A stretch of DNA of 64,000 nucleotides from Selaginella tamariscina (GCA_003024785.1 PUQB01000058.1:1-64000); one strand, 5' to 3'. Counted from the stretch's first letter, positions 22,202 through 33,007 are shown. A program made the numbers and translations. The notes: generated from the sequence alone by a model not told the origin.

Positions 22202-22830
22202 TGTCAAGCCACGATCCAGGAACCAGGAAGGAACAGGATTCCAAGGACAGGAAGGCTTGACTCAGGAACAGGACCGAGAGCAGGACAGGAACTGGAAATA
22301 GGAACAGGACGGATCTAGAGCAAGACAGGATCAGGATAGGATCCGGGAGCAAGACAGGAACAGGACAGGATCCCGGAGCAGGATAGGATCCAGGGGCAGG
22401 ACAGGAAACAGGAGCGAGACAGGAACAGGACAGGAAACAAGAGAACAAGACAAGAGAAATTGATCGTAGTAAGACTGGTGTTGATAGTAACTGATTGTAC
22501 AACAATTAGGTCGGAGCTTTTATGCTCACAACTCCAAGAGCTAATCTAGGCATGCATGCAAAAGTGGTTGCATGCATGCAAAAGTGATTGCATGCATGCA
22601 AAAGTGATTGCATGCATGCAGAGGCTAAGATGAGTCCACATGTCCCTTATCCTCTAGGCATATCCTGTGGCATATCCTGTAGGAATATCCTGCAACCGAA
22701 TCCTGTGTCCGGAATCCTGGTAGGAATATCCTGTAGGAAAATCCTGCAACCCATATCCTGTATCCGGAATCCTGTAGGAAAGTCCTGCAACCCATGTCCT
22801 GTATCCGGAATCCTGTATCGGGTCGTGACA
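22202..22830 (-). repeat. 5' LTR of copy B (629 bp)
   Basis: TG...CA ends. Carries four RY repeats (about 22550-22622), one more than its partner LTR, and a CATAAAAG box (minus strand) about 30 bp before the predicted transcript start at 22493. Confidence 0.93.
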
Positions 22831-22835
22831 GCTGC

Positions 22836-23391
22836 CTTTGAAGCCTGTTTTGGAGATCCTGATAAGTACCGTTCTGCATGCACGAAGTTACGGAAGCTCA
22901 CTCAAGGATCCCGACCAGCTTCCGTCTATGCATCCGAATTTCAGCAACTTTGCACGAACATTCCATGGAACGAGACTGCATTGATCGAACACTTCCGTTT
23001 TGGGTTGAGGGACGACGTGAAGGACCTTCTCCTTACATTACCGGATGCCCAAACATTAGCGGAGATCATGCAACAAGCTGTTCGTTGCGACAACCGTTTG
23101 TTCGAGCGTCGTCAGGAAAGATCCCGTCAACAATTCCTGTAAACCAATCCTGCAGCTGTGGTACGTGTTCCTGCACCACCTTCTGGAGTAGTTCCTATGG
23201 AGGTTGAGAAATCCAAGCGTGGCTCTCTTTCCGCTGCGGAGAAGCAACGTCGTCGTAGTGAGAACCTGTGCTTGTATTGTGGTGGAGCAGGACACAAGGT
23301 GGCAGATTGTCCTATTAAAGCCAGGAACTTCAAGACGCGTGAAGTTGAAGCTGAAGTTCAGTCGGAAAACTCCAATGTCCACTTCGTCTAG
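22836..23391 (+). pseudogene. Gag of copy A, second part
   Basis: Resumes gag after copy B: FEACFGDPDKYRSACTKL, LRDDVKDLLLTLPDAQTL, then a TAA at 23140-23142 where copies B and C have CAA. The nucleocapsid LCLYCGGAGHKVADC lies at about 23269-23313. The normal gag stop TAG is at 23389-23391. Confidence 0.9.
23355..23391 (+). other. gag-pol overlap, candidate -1 frameshift site
   Basis: Gag (frame 0) ends at TAG 23389-23391. The pol frame is -1, open from just after a TGA at 23352-23354. Within the 37-nt overlap is G-GAA-AAC at 23364-23370 in gag frame. The arrangement is identical in copy B (21160-21154, TAG 21135-21133) and copy C (54297-54303, TAG 54322-54324). PEG10, a domesticated sushi relative, uses G-GGA-AAC. 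Slippage here is inference. Confidence 0.6.
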
Positions 23392-24062
23392 GAGCCGCGA
23401 AGTTGGACGTAGGTGCAGGCTCCATTGGTGCTGCTCATACCATCCCATCACTTAAGTTTCCTGTATACATTCATCTTAATAATCGAGAGCTCATGGAGTT
23501 TGCCTTGTTAGACACTGGTGCAAATGCATGCTTCATGGATGATACGTTTGCAACTCAACATGGCATTTCGGTGGTGAAGTTGAAGCGTGCAGTTCCTGTA
23601 GAGGTGGCCAATGGGCGTTTAATTGCTTCTGGCGCGGTTACCCATGCTACCGAACCTCTCTCCTGCAGGTATGGCACATTCAACTGTTCAATTTCCTTCA
23701 ACTTGATCAAGACTCGGTCGACTCCCATCATTTTGGGCATGCCATGGTTTGTTGTTTCAAATCCGCAGATCGACTGGAGGTCTAGGACGCTCACGTTTTC
23801 CTCTCCAACAGCTAGGATCAATCCTGTACCTTCCTGTGTGCAGGATACATCCTTAATATCTGAGGCAGTACAAGCTACAGGATTGACCGTGCCTGTTCCT
23901 GTACCAGTGTTGAAGACTCCTCACAACAGGATTCACCTCATATCAGTTCCTCAGCACATCTGCAGGCTCTCTCCACTCCTGTAAGTTTGCGGTGTCCTGT
24001 ACAGGGTTCCTCCAATCCTGTATCAGTGTCGAAGGTTCCTCCTCAATAGGATCCACCTCCTG
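23392..24062 (+). pseudogene. Aspartic protease of copy A
   Basis: Reads LDVGAGSIGAAHTI, ALLDTGANACFMDD (D-T-G at 23511-23519) and PIILGMPWFVV, then the proline-rich spacer. A deletion near 23925 (CTCACAACAGG) shifts the spacer frame. Confidence 0.88.
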
Positions 24063-24274
24063 TTGATTCGTCAGCACATTCGCAGGCTTCTTCCACTCTT
24101 GCGCAACCACGGATTCCTGTACAGGATTCTTCCAATCCTGTACACTCATCACCCACACAGGTTTTTTCCAATCCTGCTTCTTTCTGTTACCCTGCTTCTG
24201 TTCCATCCCCCAAGATCCTTCCTCTTTTTCAGTCACAGCTCCCTCCTTCTCCTCTCCGAGTTCTTACTACTACC

Positions 24275-25076
24275 ATGCATGAACTCGCCATTGATCCTGC
24301 TCCCTTCCACCTTTTTGCCTTTCAAGTAACTCCTACGTCCTCTTCTACCTTTCCTGTATCCGACTCCCCTGTTTTTTCTCCTTCTCCTTCTCCTTCTCCT
24401 CCTTCTTCCCTACCATTCAAGTACCACGACTTTAAGGACGTTTTTGACAAGCACAAGGCTGCAGTTCTTCCTGTTCACAAGTCCTACGACTGTCCTATTA
24501 ATCTTGCGGAAGGAAAGACTCCACCATTCGGACCGATTTATGCATTATCACCCACAGAGTTGGAGGTTCTTCGTCAGTACATTGAGGACAACTTGGCATC
24601 CGGCTTCATTCGTCACTCAAAGTCCCCTGCAGGAGCTCCTATCTTCTTTGTCAAGAAGAAGGATGGGAGTTTACGTTTGGTTGTGGACTACAGGGGTTTG
24701 AATCAAGTCACCATTCGGAATCGGTACCCGTTGCCATTGATCCCAGAACTTCTCGATCGGCTGCGAGGAGCAAAGGTGTTCACGAAGATCGACTTACAAG
24801 GAGCCTAAAACTTGTACGGATTCGTCCCGGCGATGAGTGGAAGACTGCCTTTCGTACAAGGTATGGACATTTTGAGTACACGGTAATGCCTTTCGGCCTT
24901 ACCAATGCCCCAGCTGTGTTCCAACACATGGTGAACGACATTTTCTGTGACTTCTTGGACCAGTTTGTGGTGATCTACCTCGACGACATCTTGATTTTCT
25001 CCAGGGACCAGGCGGCACATGACAAGCATGTAGACTAGTTTTAGAGCGGCTTCGCGAGCATGGCCTGTACGCGAAG
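24275..25076 (+). pseudogene. Reverse transcriptase of copy A
   Basis: 24275-24808 is open from the spacer through [67 protein letters not shown] and FTKIDLQGA, then TAA. The catalytic Y-L-D-D lies at 24976-24987. A 2-bp deletion near 25032 breaks the frame again. Catalytic residues are intact; the protein is not. Confidence 0.9.
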
Positions 25077-25664
25077 TTGGAGAAGTGTTTTTTCGATAGG
25101 GATTCGGTGGAGTTCTTGGGCTACATCGTCTCTCCTGCTGGCGTTTCCATGGACATGCACAAGGTGAAGACCATCGTGGAGTGGGAGAGGCCCAAGTCGG
25201 TACGAGATGTACAATGTTTCCTTGGCTTTGCAAACTTCTACAGGCGGTTCATACAGGACTTCTCCAAGCGTGTACTTCCACTCATAGAACTCACCAAGCG
25301 CACAGGACTTTTCTCTTGGTCCGACAAGGCGGAACACACGTTCACAACACTCAAGGACCTTTTCACGACAGCTCCGATTTTAGCACATCCTGACCCTTCT
25401 CATCCTTTCTTCATTGAAGCAGATGCCTCGGATTTTGCAGTAGGATCCGTGCTATCGTAAGTTGGAGAGGACAAGTTGCTTCATCCTGTAGCTTTTCACT
25501 CTCGTAAGTTCCTGTCGGCGGAGATCAACTACGAGATTCATGACAAGGAACTCAAGGCCATTGTGGATTCGTTTGAGGAGTGGCGGCATTTCCTGGAAGG
25601 TGCTGCACATCCTGTACAAGTTCTTACGGATCACAAGAACCTGGAGTACTTTCAAACGGCTTGA
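25077..25664 (+). pseudogene. RNase H region of copy A
   Basis: Reads [51 protein letters not shown], a TAA at 25459-25461 where B and C have CAA, then [19 protein letters not shown] and [16 protein letters not shown], then TGA at 25662-25664, shared with copy B and explained by CGA to TGA as copy C shows. Confidence 0.9.
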
Positions 25665-25763
25665 GTCCTCAGTTGGTGACAGGCTAGGTGGGCAGAGTTC
25701 CTATCACGTTTTGACTTCGTCATCGTCTACAGGCCTGGATTTCGGAATGGCAAGGCGGACGCA

Positions 25764-27016
25764 TTGTCTAGGCGCTCTTACCTTGCACCAAGCCCGGGCG
25801 ATCCTGCATTTGACAGTCAAAGGCAAGTGTTGTTGGGTCCTGATCGTTTTCGGCTTGCGGCATTGCAGGTTCATCAGGCTCCAGCAAATTCAACACTCCT
25901 ACAGGACGTTCGTTCGCAGTTGGCTACAGACGATTTGGCAAAGAATGTGTTCTCACACATTCATCCTGACGTTGCAAGTTCCTCTTCCTCCAGTTCCCGT
26001 CCAGACTACAACCTGTTCACCATACAGGATGGACTCCTGTACGTTCCTGTTGGTATTTCCAGGACTCGCGTGGTACAGGATTGTCATGATACCCCGGCTA
26101 CAGGACATTTTGGTGTGGCCAAGATAGTGGAGTTGGTGACTCGCAACTATTGGTGGCCGGGTTGCGAGGTTTTGTGGAGAGGTTTGTACGGAGTTGTGAT
26201 ACTTGTAGCAGGTCAAAGATGCCTCATCATGCACCTTCTGGTCTTCTTCGTCCTCTTCCTGTTCCGTCTGCTCCTTGGAGATCCATTTCTATGGATTTCC
26301 TCACAGATCTTCCTCCTTCTCGTGGATTTGATGCAGTTCTTGTGGTTGTTGACCGTTTCACCAAGCAGGCTCATTTCCTACCCTGCAACAAGACAGCTAC
26401 AGGTCAGACAACTGCCGAGTTGGTGATCCGCGAGGTGTTCCGACATCATGGTCTTCCTAAGAGCATTGTTTCCGATCGAGGTCCACAATTCATGTCCAAG
26501 TTTTGGCGAGAGCTTCTTCGGAGTCTACAGGTCAAAGCGGATCTTTATTCAGGATATCACCCACAAACCGATGGGCAGTCCGAACGCACAATTCAGACCT
26601 TAGAACAGTATCTTTGTTGCTTCATTAGTTACCAGCAGGACAACTGGTTGGACCTCCTTCCAATGGCGGAGTTTGCCTACAAAACTCCATCCACGCATCT
26701 ACAGGACAGACACCCTTCTTTGCTCTTACAGGCCACCATCCACGTTTTGACTTTGCTCCTCCCGCTTCTCCTTCTTCCGCTCCTGCAGTACAAGATCGTC
26801 TTCAGCATCTTCGGCAGGTACAGGATGATCTCCAGGTTCATCTTCAACAGGCACAGGAATGATACAAGCATCATGCTGATGCTCACCGTCAACCGGCACC
26901 TGCATACAAGATTGGTGATCTCGTGTGGCTTCTTCGTCGACACATTCGCACCAACAGGCCTTCTTCTAAGTTGGATTTTCAACGATTGGGCCCTTATAGG
27001 ATCGTGGCGGAGGTAA
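25764..27016 (+). pseudogene. Integrase of copy A
   Basis: The HHCC zinc region is split by a frame change at about 26160 (ATGHFGVAKIVEL, then CDTCSRSK). The core keeps all three acidic residues: [24 protein letters not shown] and [12 protein letters not shown]. Downstream the frame changes again near 26685 before the GPY module. Confidence 0.9.
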
Positions 27017-27363
27017 ATCCTGTAGCTTTCCGACTCGAGTTACCATCCACGGTGAAACTTCATCCTGTGTTTCACACCTCTTTGTTGGAGCCGTATCATC
27101 CTTCTTCTCTTCCCGGTTGTGTTTCTTCTCCTCCCCCTCCTGTGGTCATTGACACAGAACCTGAGTACGAAGTCGCAGCCATCCTTGACTCTCGTCTTCA
27201 TCGTCACCAACTCCAATACTTAGTGGATTGGAAAGGGTACCTACCTACTGATCGCACTTGGGAACCTGCATCCAACTTACTCCATGCTTCTTCCAAGGTT
27301 GCTGCCTTCCATCGGCATTATCCTGCTAAACCAGGTCCCAAGACTCGTGGAACTCGTCTTTAG
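26923..27363 (+). pseudogene. GPY module and chromodomain of copy A
   Basis: The frame reads RLGPYRIV (residues 21-28), [16 protein letters not shown], then the chromodomain at 27163-27327 ([38 protein letters not shown]) and ends at TAG 27361-27363, directly before the polypurine tract. Aromatic cage positions Y, W and Y are present. This carboxy terminus is intact over its whole length. Confidence 0.92.
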
Positions 27364-27374
27364 GGAGGAGGTGC
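27362..27374 (+). promoter_or_regulatory. Polypurine tract of copy A
   Basis: AGGGAGGAGGTGC abuts the 3' LTR and overlaps the pol stop codon. Confidence 0.8.
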
Positions 27375-28075
27375 TGTCACGACCCGATACAGAATACAGG
27401 ATTCCGGATACAGGACATGGGTTGCAGGACTTTCCTACAGGATTCCGGATACAGGATATGGGTTGCAGGACTTTCCTACAGGATTCCGGATACATGATAT
27501 GGGTTGCAGGATTTTCCTACAGGATATTCCTACTAGGATTCCGGACACAGGATTCGGTTGCAGGATATTCCTACAGGATATTCCTACAGGATATGCCACA
27601 GGATATGCCTAGAGGATAAGGGACATGTGGACCCATCTTAGCCTCTGCATGCATGCAATCACTTTTGCATGCATACAACCACTTTTGCATGCATGCCTAG
27701 ATTAGCTCTTGGAGTTGTGAGCATAAAAGCTCCGACCTAATTGTTGTACAATCAGTTACTATCAACACCAGTCTTACTACGATCAATTTCGTCTTGTCTT
27801 GTTTCTTGTTCTCGTCTTGTTGTCTTGTTCTCGTCTTGTTTCCTGTCCTGTTCCTGTCTTGCTCCTGTTCCTGTCCTGCTCCTGGATCCTATCCTACTCC
27901 GGGATCCTGTCCTGTTCCTGTCTCGCTCCCGGATCCTATCCTGATCCTGTCTTGCTCTTAGATCCGTCCTGTTCCTATTTCCAGTTCCTGTCCTGCTCTC
28001 GGTCCTGTTCCTGAGTCAGGCCTTCATGTCCTTGGAATCCTGTTCTCTTCCTGGTTCCTGGATCGTGGCTTGACA
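27375..28075 (+). repeat. 3' LTR of copy A (701 bp)
   Basis: TGTCACGACCCG to GGCTTGACA; longer than the 5' LTR by extra CAGGATTCCGGATA-type units and a duplicated TTGTTCTCGTCTTG segment. Three RY repeats, one with a substitution. Confidence 0.93.
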
Positions 28076-28080
28076 TCATC
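28076..28080. other. Target site duplication of copy A, right
   Basis: TCATC, identical to 15371-15375. Confidence 0.95.
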
Positions 28081-28700
28081 TTTTAGATCGTATTGCACCA
28101 TTGCATGCGTTGTTAAAATCGTCAATGACTTCTTTTGTTTGGTTTAAGGATTGCAAACAGGCATTTGCAAATCTCAAAGAGTTTTTGACGACTCCTACAG
28201 TTTTGGAGTACCCGAATTACACTCGTCCTTTCATCTTGCATGTAAATGCTTTTGACATCGGCCTCGAGGGCGTATTGATGTAGAAGAGTACAAGTGTTCT
28301 TGGCCAACGACATCCCATTGCGTACATTAGCCGTACATTGTAGCTAGTAAAGGTGAATTACTCCACGACAGAAAAGGAGTGTTTAGCAGCAGTTTGGGGT
28401 TTTGAAAGCTCCATGTCTACTTGCATGGTTTGTGGATGTTGTTGGAAGGCGATCATGCAGCAGTCACTTCGTTGTTGAAGCGGAAGAATTTGATTGGTCG
28501 TACTGCTCGGTGGGCCTTGAAACTTCAAATTTACGACTTTGAAGTTGTTCATTGCCCAGGAAGTTCCATGGCTGATGCTAATGCTCTTTCTCGGGCTCCT
28601 CTTCCACCTTCTCTCTCTTCTGTTGCCCAGAGGAACCAGTTATTCCAGCTTCATAGACTTTTTGGACGAAGATTCCGTACCATCAGCAATTGTTGTGCTT
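28081..28700 (+). pseudogene. Outer gypsy RNase H region
   Basis: Resumes after copy A: LHALLKSSMTSFVWFKDCKQ, AFANLKEFLTTPTVLEYPNY, PFILHVNAFDIGLEGVLM (the catalytic D of D-A-S is replaced: N-A-F), then HPIAYISRTL and VNYSTTEKECLAAVW. 28421-28702 ends in FEVVHCPGSSMADANALSRA, the usual close of the RNase H region. Stops and frame changes throughout. Confidence 0.86.
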
Positions 28701-28734
28701 GATATTTAGTGTCCACAGAATGCAGAGTTAAATT

Positions 28735-30000
28735 TGCCTTCTTTGGATGAGGTTCGGGAAGCTCAAAAGGTTGAGCCGTGGATTCGAAGGCTTCGTGATG
28801 GGTTTGAGAATCCTGCAACACTTGCTGATGACTTGCATTTCAGGCATTTACATTTGTAATATCGCCTTTATGATGACCTTTTTTATTTTGTGGGGACTGA
28901 TCCAAATGATCCTTTGCAGTTGGTGGTGCCTTCAATCTTCATTCCACGCTTTCTCCATGCTTACCATGACTCTCCTATTCTTGGCAGGCACATGAGACAT
29001 CGTCGAGTGATGGAGAAGCTGCGCAAATCTTTTTATTGGCCGGAGTTGCGAGGAGATGTGATTCGGTATGTGCGTAGCTGTGTGTGGTGCCAAGCTCGCA
29101 AATACTCCCCCATGTGCTTCGGAAGGACGGTTGGAGTCAATTGCAGTTCTCGTCCGTTTGAGTTGGTGGCATTTGATTTGATGGGACCTTTTCCGCGGTC
29201 AGCTGCTGGTAATGAGTACGTTATTATTACTTCTGATTACTTAACTCGTTGGGTAAAAGTTGGTGCTCTTGCTAGTGCGACTGCTTCTGCTGTGGTCAGT
29301 TTCTTCCTTAATCGGGTTGTGTTTCAGCATTTTTGTCCGGAGTGAATTCTCTCGGATAATGGTCCTGCATTTATGGCTGAGGCATTTAATGTTTTGACAT
29401 CTCAATTAGGGATATGCCCACACTTCACAAGTGCTTATCATCCTTAGATAGATGGTTTAGTGGAACGGCTCGTCAGAACCTCAAGGGGATGATCGCGAAG
29501 TATGTGAACTTTCAACATTCGATTGGGATGGTTATTTGCCGTCTCTCCGATATGCTTATGTCACTGGAGTTCAAAGTTCCATTGGTACTTCCCATATAAG
29601 CTCTTGTATGCTCATGACTTGGTGTTGCCAACAAAGTTGGGTTTGCCTTCTCGGTTACCGCGAGCTGTTGATGCTAAATCGTGGGATCGGTATCTAACGA
29701 GCATTCTTCATTGGTTCGTGTAGAGTCAGCAGAATACTTGGGCCGTGTACAAGTAGGACAACAACAACGCTACAACTCGCATCATCGTCCTCCTGCAGAG
29801 TACAAGGTTGATGACTGGTGTTGGTTCGTTTTCCCAAGCTACAATACGTGGTTTAGCTAAGAGTCTATTTCCTCAGTGGAACGGACCGTATCGAGTGCTA
29901 CGGCAAGTAGGGCCACAAGTTTATGAGGTTCGGCACGACATTTAACCCAATCCTCTAAAGGTTGTACATGTGCAACGGTTGAAGCATTTTGTGTAACGGG
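28735..30000 (+). pseudogene. Outer gypsy integrase without chromodomain
   Basis: 28890-29345 is open: LHAYHDSPILGRHMRHRRVM and CVWCQARK form the HHCC zinc region; ELVAFDLMGPFPRS carries the first aspartate; after a TGA, ILSDNGPAFMAEAF carries the second; DGLVERLVRTSRG carries the glutamate. About 29870-29990 reads PQWNGPYRVLRQVG and VVHVQRLKHFV, the GPY module and end. No chromodomain follows. The wording of the core (GNEYVIITSDYLTRWVKVGA) resembles non-chromodomain gypsy lineages. Confidence 0.87.
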
Positions 30001-30108
30001 AATAAGTTGTGTCGCCTACAGATTCACCAATGCCTTTTTATGTTCCTCCAGATCCGAGCCCATCTACTAGAGAACCCTAACCAACTTACACCCTTCCGAG
30101 AGGAGGGA

Positions 30109-30273
30109 TGATATAAGATCCATGTGTACGGCTGCATGTGCACATACTATTATTAGCATAGTGGATTTTGATAGCCGTCGGATTGGATTCAATCTGGACC
30201 ACTCGCTCTTGTATATAAGTTAAGGTTTCTGAACTAATGAATATACACGTTTCTATATTTTTGAGCTTTCACA
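30109..30273 (+). repeat. 3' LTR of outer gypsy element
   Basis: TGATATAAGATCC to GAGCTTTCACA, preceded by GAGAGGAGGGA, a polypurine tract. Similar throughout to 12722-12885 with scattered substitutions. Confidence 0.88.
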
Positions 30274-30710
30274 CTGTGTATATATAATTGTATGAATAAA
30301 TACTTTTACTTTATCCAACAAATACTTCATGGACTTGGTTATTTCATGTGTGATTATTTGCTTGGTATTAACATAGAAAACATAATATTTATTTAATATT
30401 AACGACTGTATATGTATACAATAAGAACATGTAAAATTAAATAATTAATAAGTCTATTTGCATGAAGTGGAAAGGATGAGCATAATTAAAGTTTTTTTTA
30501 CTCTTTATAAGTAATGTTCTTATAACACACCTTTTCAAAGTCACAAGGCTGCTTAGGTGATTAATTAATTATTAATTTTTAATTAAATAAAAGCAAGTTA
30601 GTCTTGCGTTTTGTTTTCTCTTTACACATAAGGTAGTTACTATATACATTGTACATATAATATACATACCTATATGTTTATTAATACTAATCCATACGAA
30701 TGTACAATAT
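30274..30710. other. AT-rich non-coding DNA
   Basis: No gene or recognisable element seen. Confidence 0.5.
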
Positions 30711-31537
30711 ACATCTTATATATTTATAACATTTATATTGCCTTATTAATAACTTTGAGTTCCTAACAATTGTAGAAAATAACGAATTTATATATTGATA
30801 TTAAAATAAATTAATAAGATGTATTTGTTTCGCTTTTTATGTAAAATAAAAAAATTTTATATTTTTTATTTAATTAGATATTTATATACAAATTAGAAAG
30901 GTACTTACAAATTTATTTTCTCATACACGGCATCAAGTGTGTGTACATGTGACAATGAGAGCGTGTTAAAATCTATAAACCATAATATATACTAAATTGC
31001 AAATAGTAATGTAAAATATATACTTAATGTGAAAAACAACATTGAGAGCATGTTAAAGTTTATTAAACCATAATATATACTAAATTAGAATGGTATCATA
31101 AAATATATATTTAGCGTGAAAAAGAACATTGAGGAAATAAAAGATATATTAACGATTCTTTATTATATTATTTCTGAACGTTCTTTTTACATTACCTCAT
31201 GTTACCATTTGTAATTTAGTATATATATAGTTTAACGAACTTTAACTCTCTCTCACACCTACACTACGTGTAGTGTTTGGGAAAATAAACCTGTAACATG
31301 TGTTTTTCTAGCTTGTATATAATTAAAATATAAAAAATATTTAAATAAAAATAATATAACTCATTTTTTAATTTTTTTTATATATAAAAAAACAAGACAA
31401 ATATGTATTATTAAATCCATCTTAAACATCAATATATAAATTCATACTTAAAAATTTACAACTACTATACAATGTTAAAAAACTCAAAGTTATTAACAAA
31501 AATTATATAAATGTTATAAATATATAACATGTAAAAC
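30711..31537. repeat. Long fold-back element, arms about 400 bp
   Basis: The left arm (from ACATCTTATATATTTATAAC at 30711) recurs as reverse complement ending near 31537. Matching blocks in order: ATATATTTATAACATTTATAT, TTAATAACTTTGAGTT, GAATTTATATATTGAT, TTTATTTTC.CA.ACAC, GTTAAA.T..A..AACCATAATATA. The left arm also holds a tandem duplication at about 30955-31110. The loop is near 31120-31170. No coding content. It looks like a fold-back or MITE-type DNA transposon. Confidence 0.75.
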
Positions 31538-31938
31538 TAAAAATCTATATTGTTGTTTTTAAAGTTAGTGTCATCGTTTGAAATAATATATGAACCTCGA
31601 TCGTATAAAATATTTTCATAGATGTGTATAGATAAGTATACTAACATATATATATAATAATATATATATATATCAATGTTATACATATATAAATTAACTA
31701 CATTCTGTGTGTAAAATTAAACTTAATTAAAAAATCAACAATTGATTATCTGACTCATGTTGTAACTTTGGAAGGCATGCTCCATCAGAATACAAAATAG
31801 ACTAAGCAATAATAAGTGTGTGGGATGGGAGGGATGAAATAATTAAAGTTTTTAATATTTATATTTTTACTCTTTACATGTGACGAGAACATAATAATAT
31901 ATATACACTTTATATATGTATGTATATATATATATATA

Positions 31939-31979
<41 letters not shown>

Positions 31980-32100
31980 CCATCGTGTTGCTATATTAAG
32001 CATTAGACCGAATCTCATGCATGGGCTTAACTATTTCAACCCACTTATTATCCTTAACTTCATGAGTTTTTTTTAAGTTAGACCTTTAAAACAGACCAAG
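31538..32100. other. AT-rich DNA with TA microsatellites
   Basis: TA-rich tracts at 31650-31675 and 31921-31977. A minus-strand frame across the second tract encodes only IY repeats and is not a gene. Confidence 0.6.
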
Positions 32101-32939
32101 AATTTCTACACGGAGCAACTGAAGAGATGCAGGGAGATTTCATAGGCAAGTAAGCTACATAACCAGATGCTTCAGAGTGGGATCAATTTAGAGAAGGATA
32201 GGTTCCTCGCGAATCTAACTCTGGATATGTATGGCATTTGCGGATAACAGACTGTGCTCGTAAGGTTTTGATGCAATTGCTGATAAGAACAACTTCTCAT
32301 GGACTCTTATGCTTCGTGCTTATGTGCTTAATGGACGTGATAAGCATTGTGTTCATCTCTTCTTTGAAATGCTCCTTGAAGGTATTCAAATGTATAAGTA
32401 TACTGTATACACACTGATACGTATAGTTCAGGTGTCCGGCCAGATTCATATATTCTGAGCATCGTGATCGGAGTCTGCTCTCTAGAACAGGAAGAAGAAT
32501 ACACAAAGATGTGATCGACGGTGGAGGATATTCCAACTTGGTTGTAGAGAACTCTTTGATGAGTATGTATGTCAGGTATTGGAACTGCTCGGGAATTGTT
32601 TAAAAGTATGCGGGAACGGGATTCTGTCTCATGGAACACTATACTTACTGCGAATACCAGGAACGGGGATTTTTCCCGAGCAATAATTTTATTCCATGAG
32701 ATGCTTCAGGAGGGTGTTGAACCACCGAGAGTACTTTTGTTGGAGTTTTAAGTGCGTGTTCGATGTCCTTTGACATTGAACGAGGCAAAATCATTCACCG
32801 ACAGGTGCGTGCATGTCCGCGCGCGCGCGCGTAACAAACGTACATAAATGGTAGTAAACTAAGGCTTCAACCTTCTTCTGCAGTATATACAGTTAAATAG
32901 AGCCACCGTAATGGATGCACTGGTAGTATATGTCTGTCT

Positions 32940-33007
<68 letters not shown>

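Larger units (their letters stand above)
16521..22830 (-). mobile_element. Tf1/sushi-like chromovirus copy B, nested in gag of copy A
   Basis: Full-length minus-strand element of 6310 bp: 5' LTR 22830-22202, primer site, gag, protease, RT, RNase H, integrase, chromodomain, polypurine tract, 3' LTR 17135-16521. The target duplication is GCTGC. LTRs differ by only a few substitutions and short indels, so it is relatively young. It is defective: a one-base deletion in gag near 21290, small deletions in the proline-rich spacer, near 19730 and near 19225, and a TGA in RNase H at 18866-18864. The same TGA is present in copy A. This is the best copy in the window for deriving the family structure. 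Confidence 0.94.
15376..28075 (+). mobile_element. Tf1/sushi-like chromovirus copy A, carrying nested copy B
   Basis: Ty3/gypsy element with LTRs at 15376-16005 and 27375-28075, internal order gag, protease, RT, RNase H, integrase, GPY module, chromodomain. The gag is split at 16520 by copy B. Target duplication TCATC on both sides proves insertion into the outer element. Its family features are a self-complementary primer site, pol in the -1 frame after gag, RY repeats in the LTR and dense TCCTGTA motifs. Integrase keeps its three acidic residues. Several C-to-T stops (23140-23142, 25459-25461, 25662-25664) and indels make it defective. The integrase and chromodomain sequences look closer to the Tf1/sushi and fungal-type chromoviruses than to the seed-plant CRM, Tekay, Galadriel or Reina clades; that placement is from memory of the families. 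Confidence 0.92.
12722..30273 (+). mobile_element. Outer Ty3/gypsy retrotransposon split by nested insertions
   Basis: The element is 12722-15375 plus 28081-30273, interrupted by chromovirus copy A. Domain order is LTR, gag with CCHC, protease, RT, (insertion), RNase H, integrase, GPY module, polypurine tract, LTR. RT before integrase is the Ty3/gypsy order. It lacks a chromodomain after the GPY module, ending in VVHVQRLKHFV. All domains carry stops. The two LTRs (164 and 165 bp) differ by scattered substitutions. I could not identify a convincing target duplication: ACAAG on the left, CTGTG on the right. It is the oldest layer of the nest because both other elements lie inside it. Confidence 0.9.

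Noticed and set aside
12717..30278. Target duplication for the outer gypsy element (ACAAG versus CTGTG; alternative AGTGT versus TGTGT)
   Set aside because: Neither pair is convincing given uncertain LTR ends, so I do not claim one.
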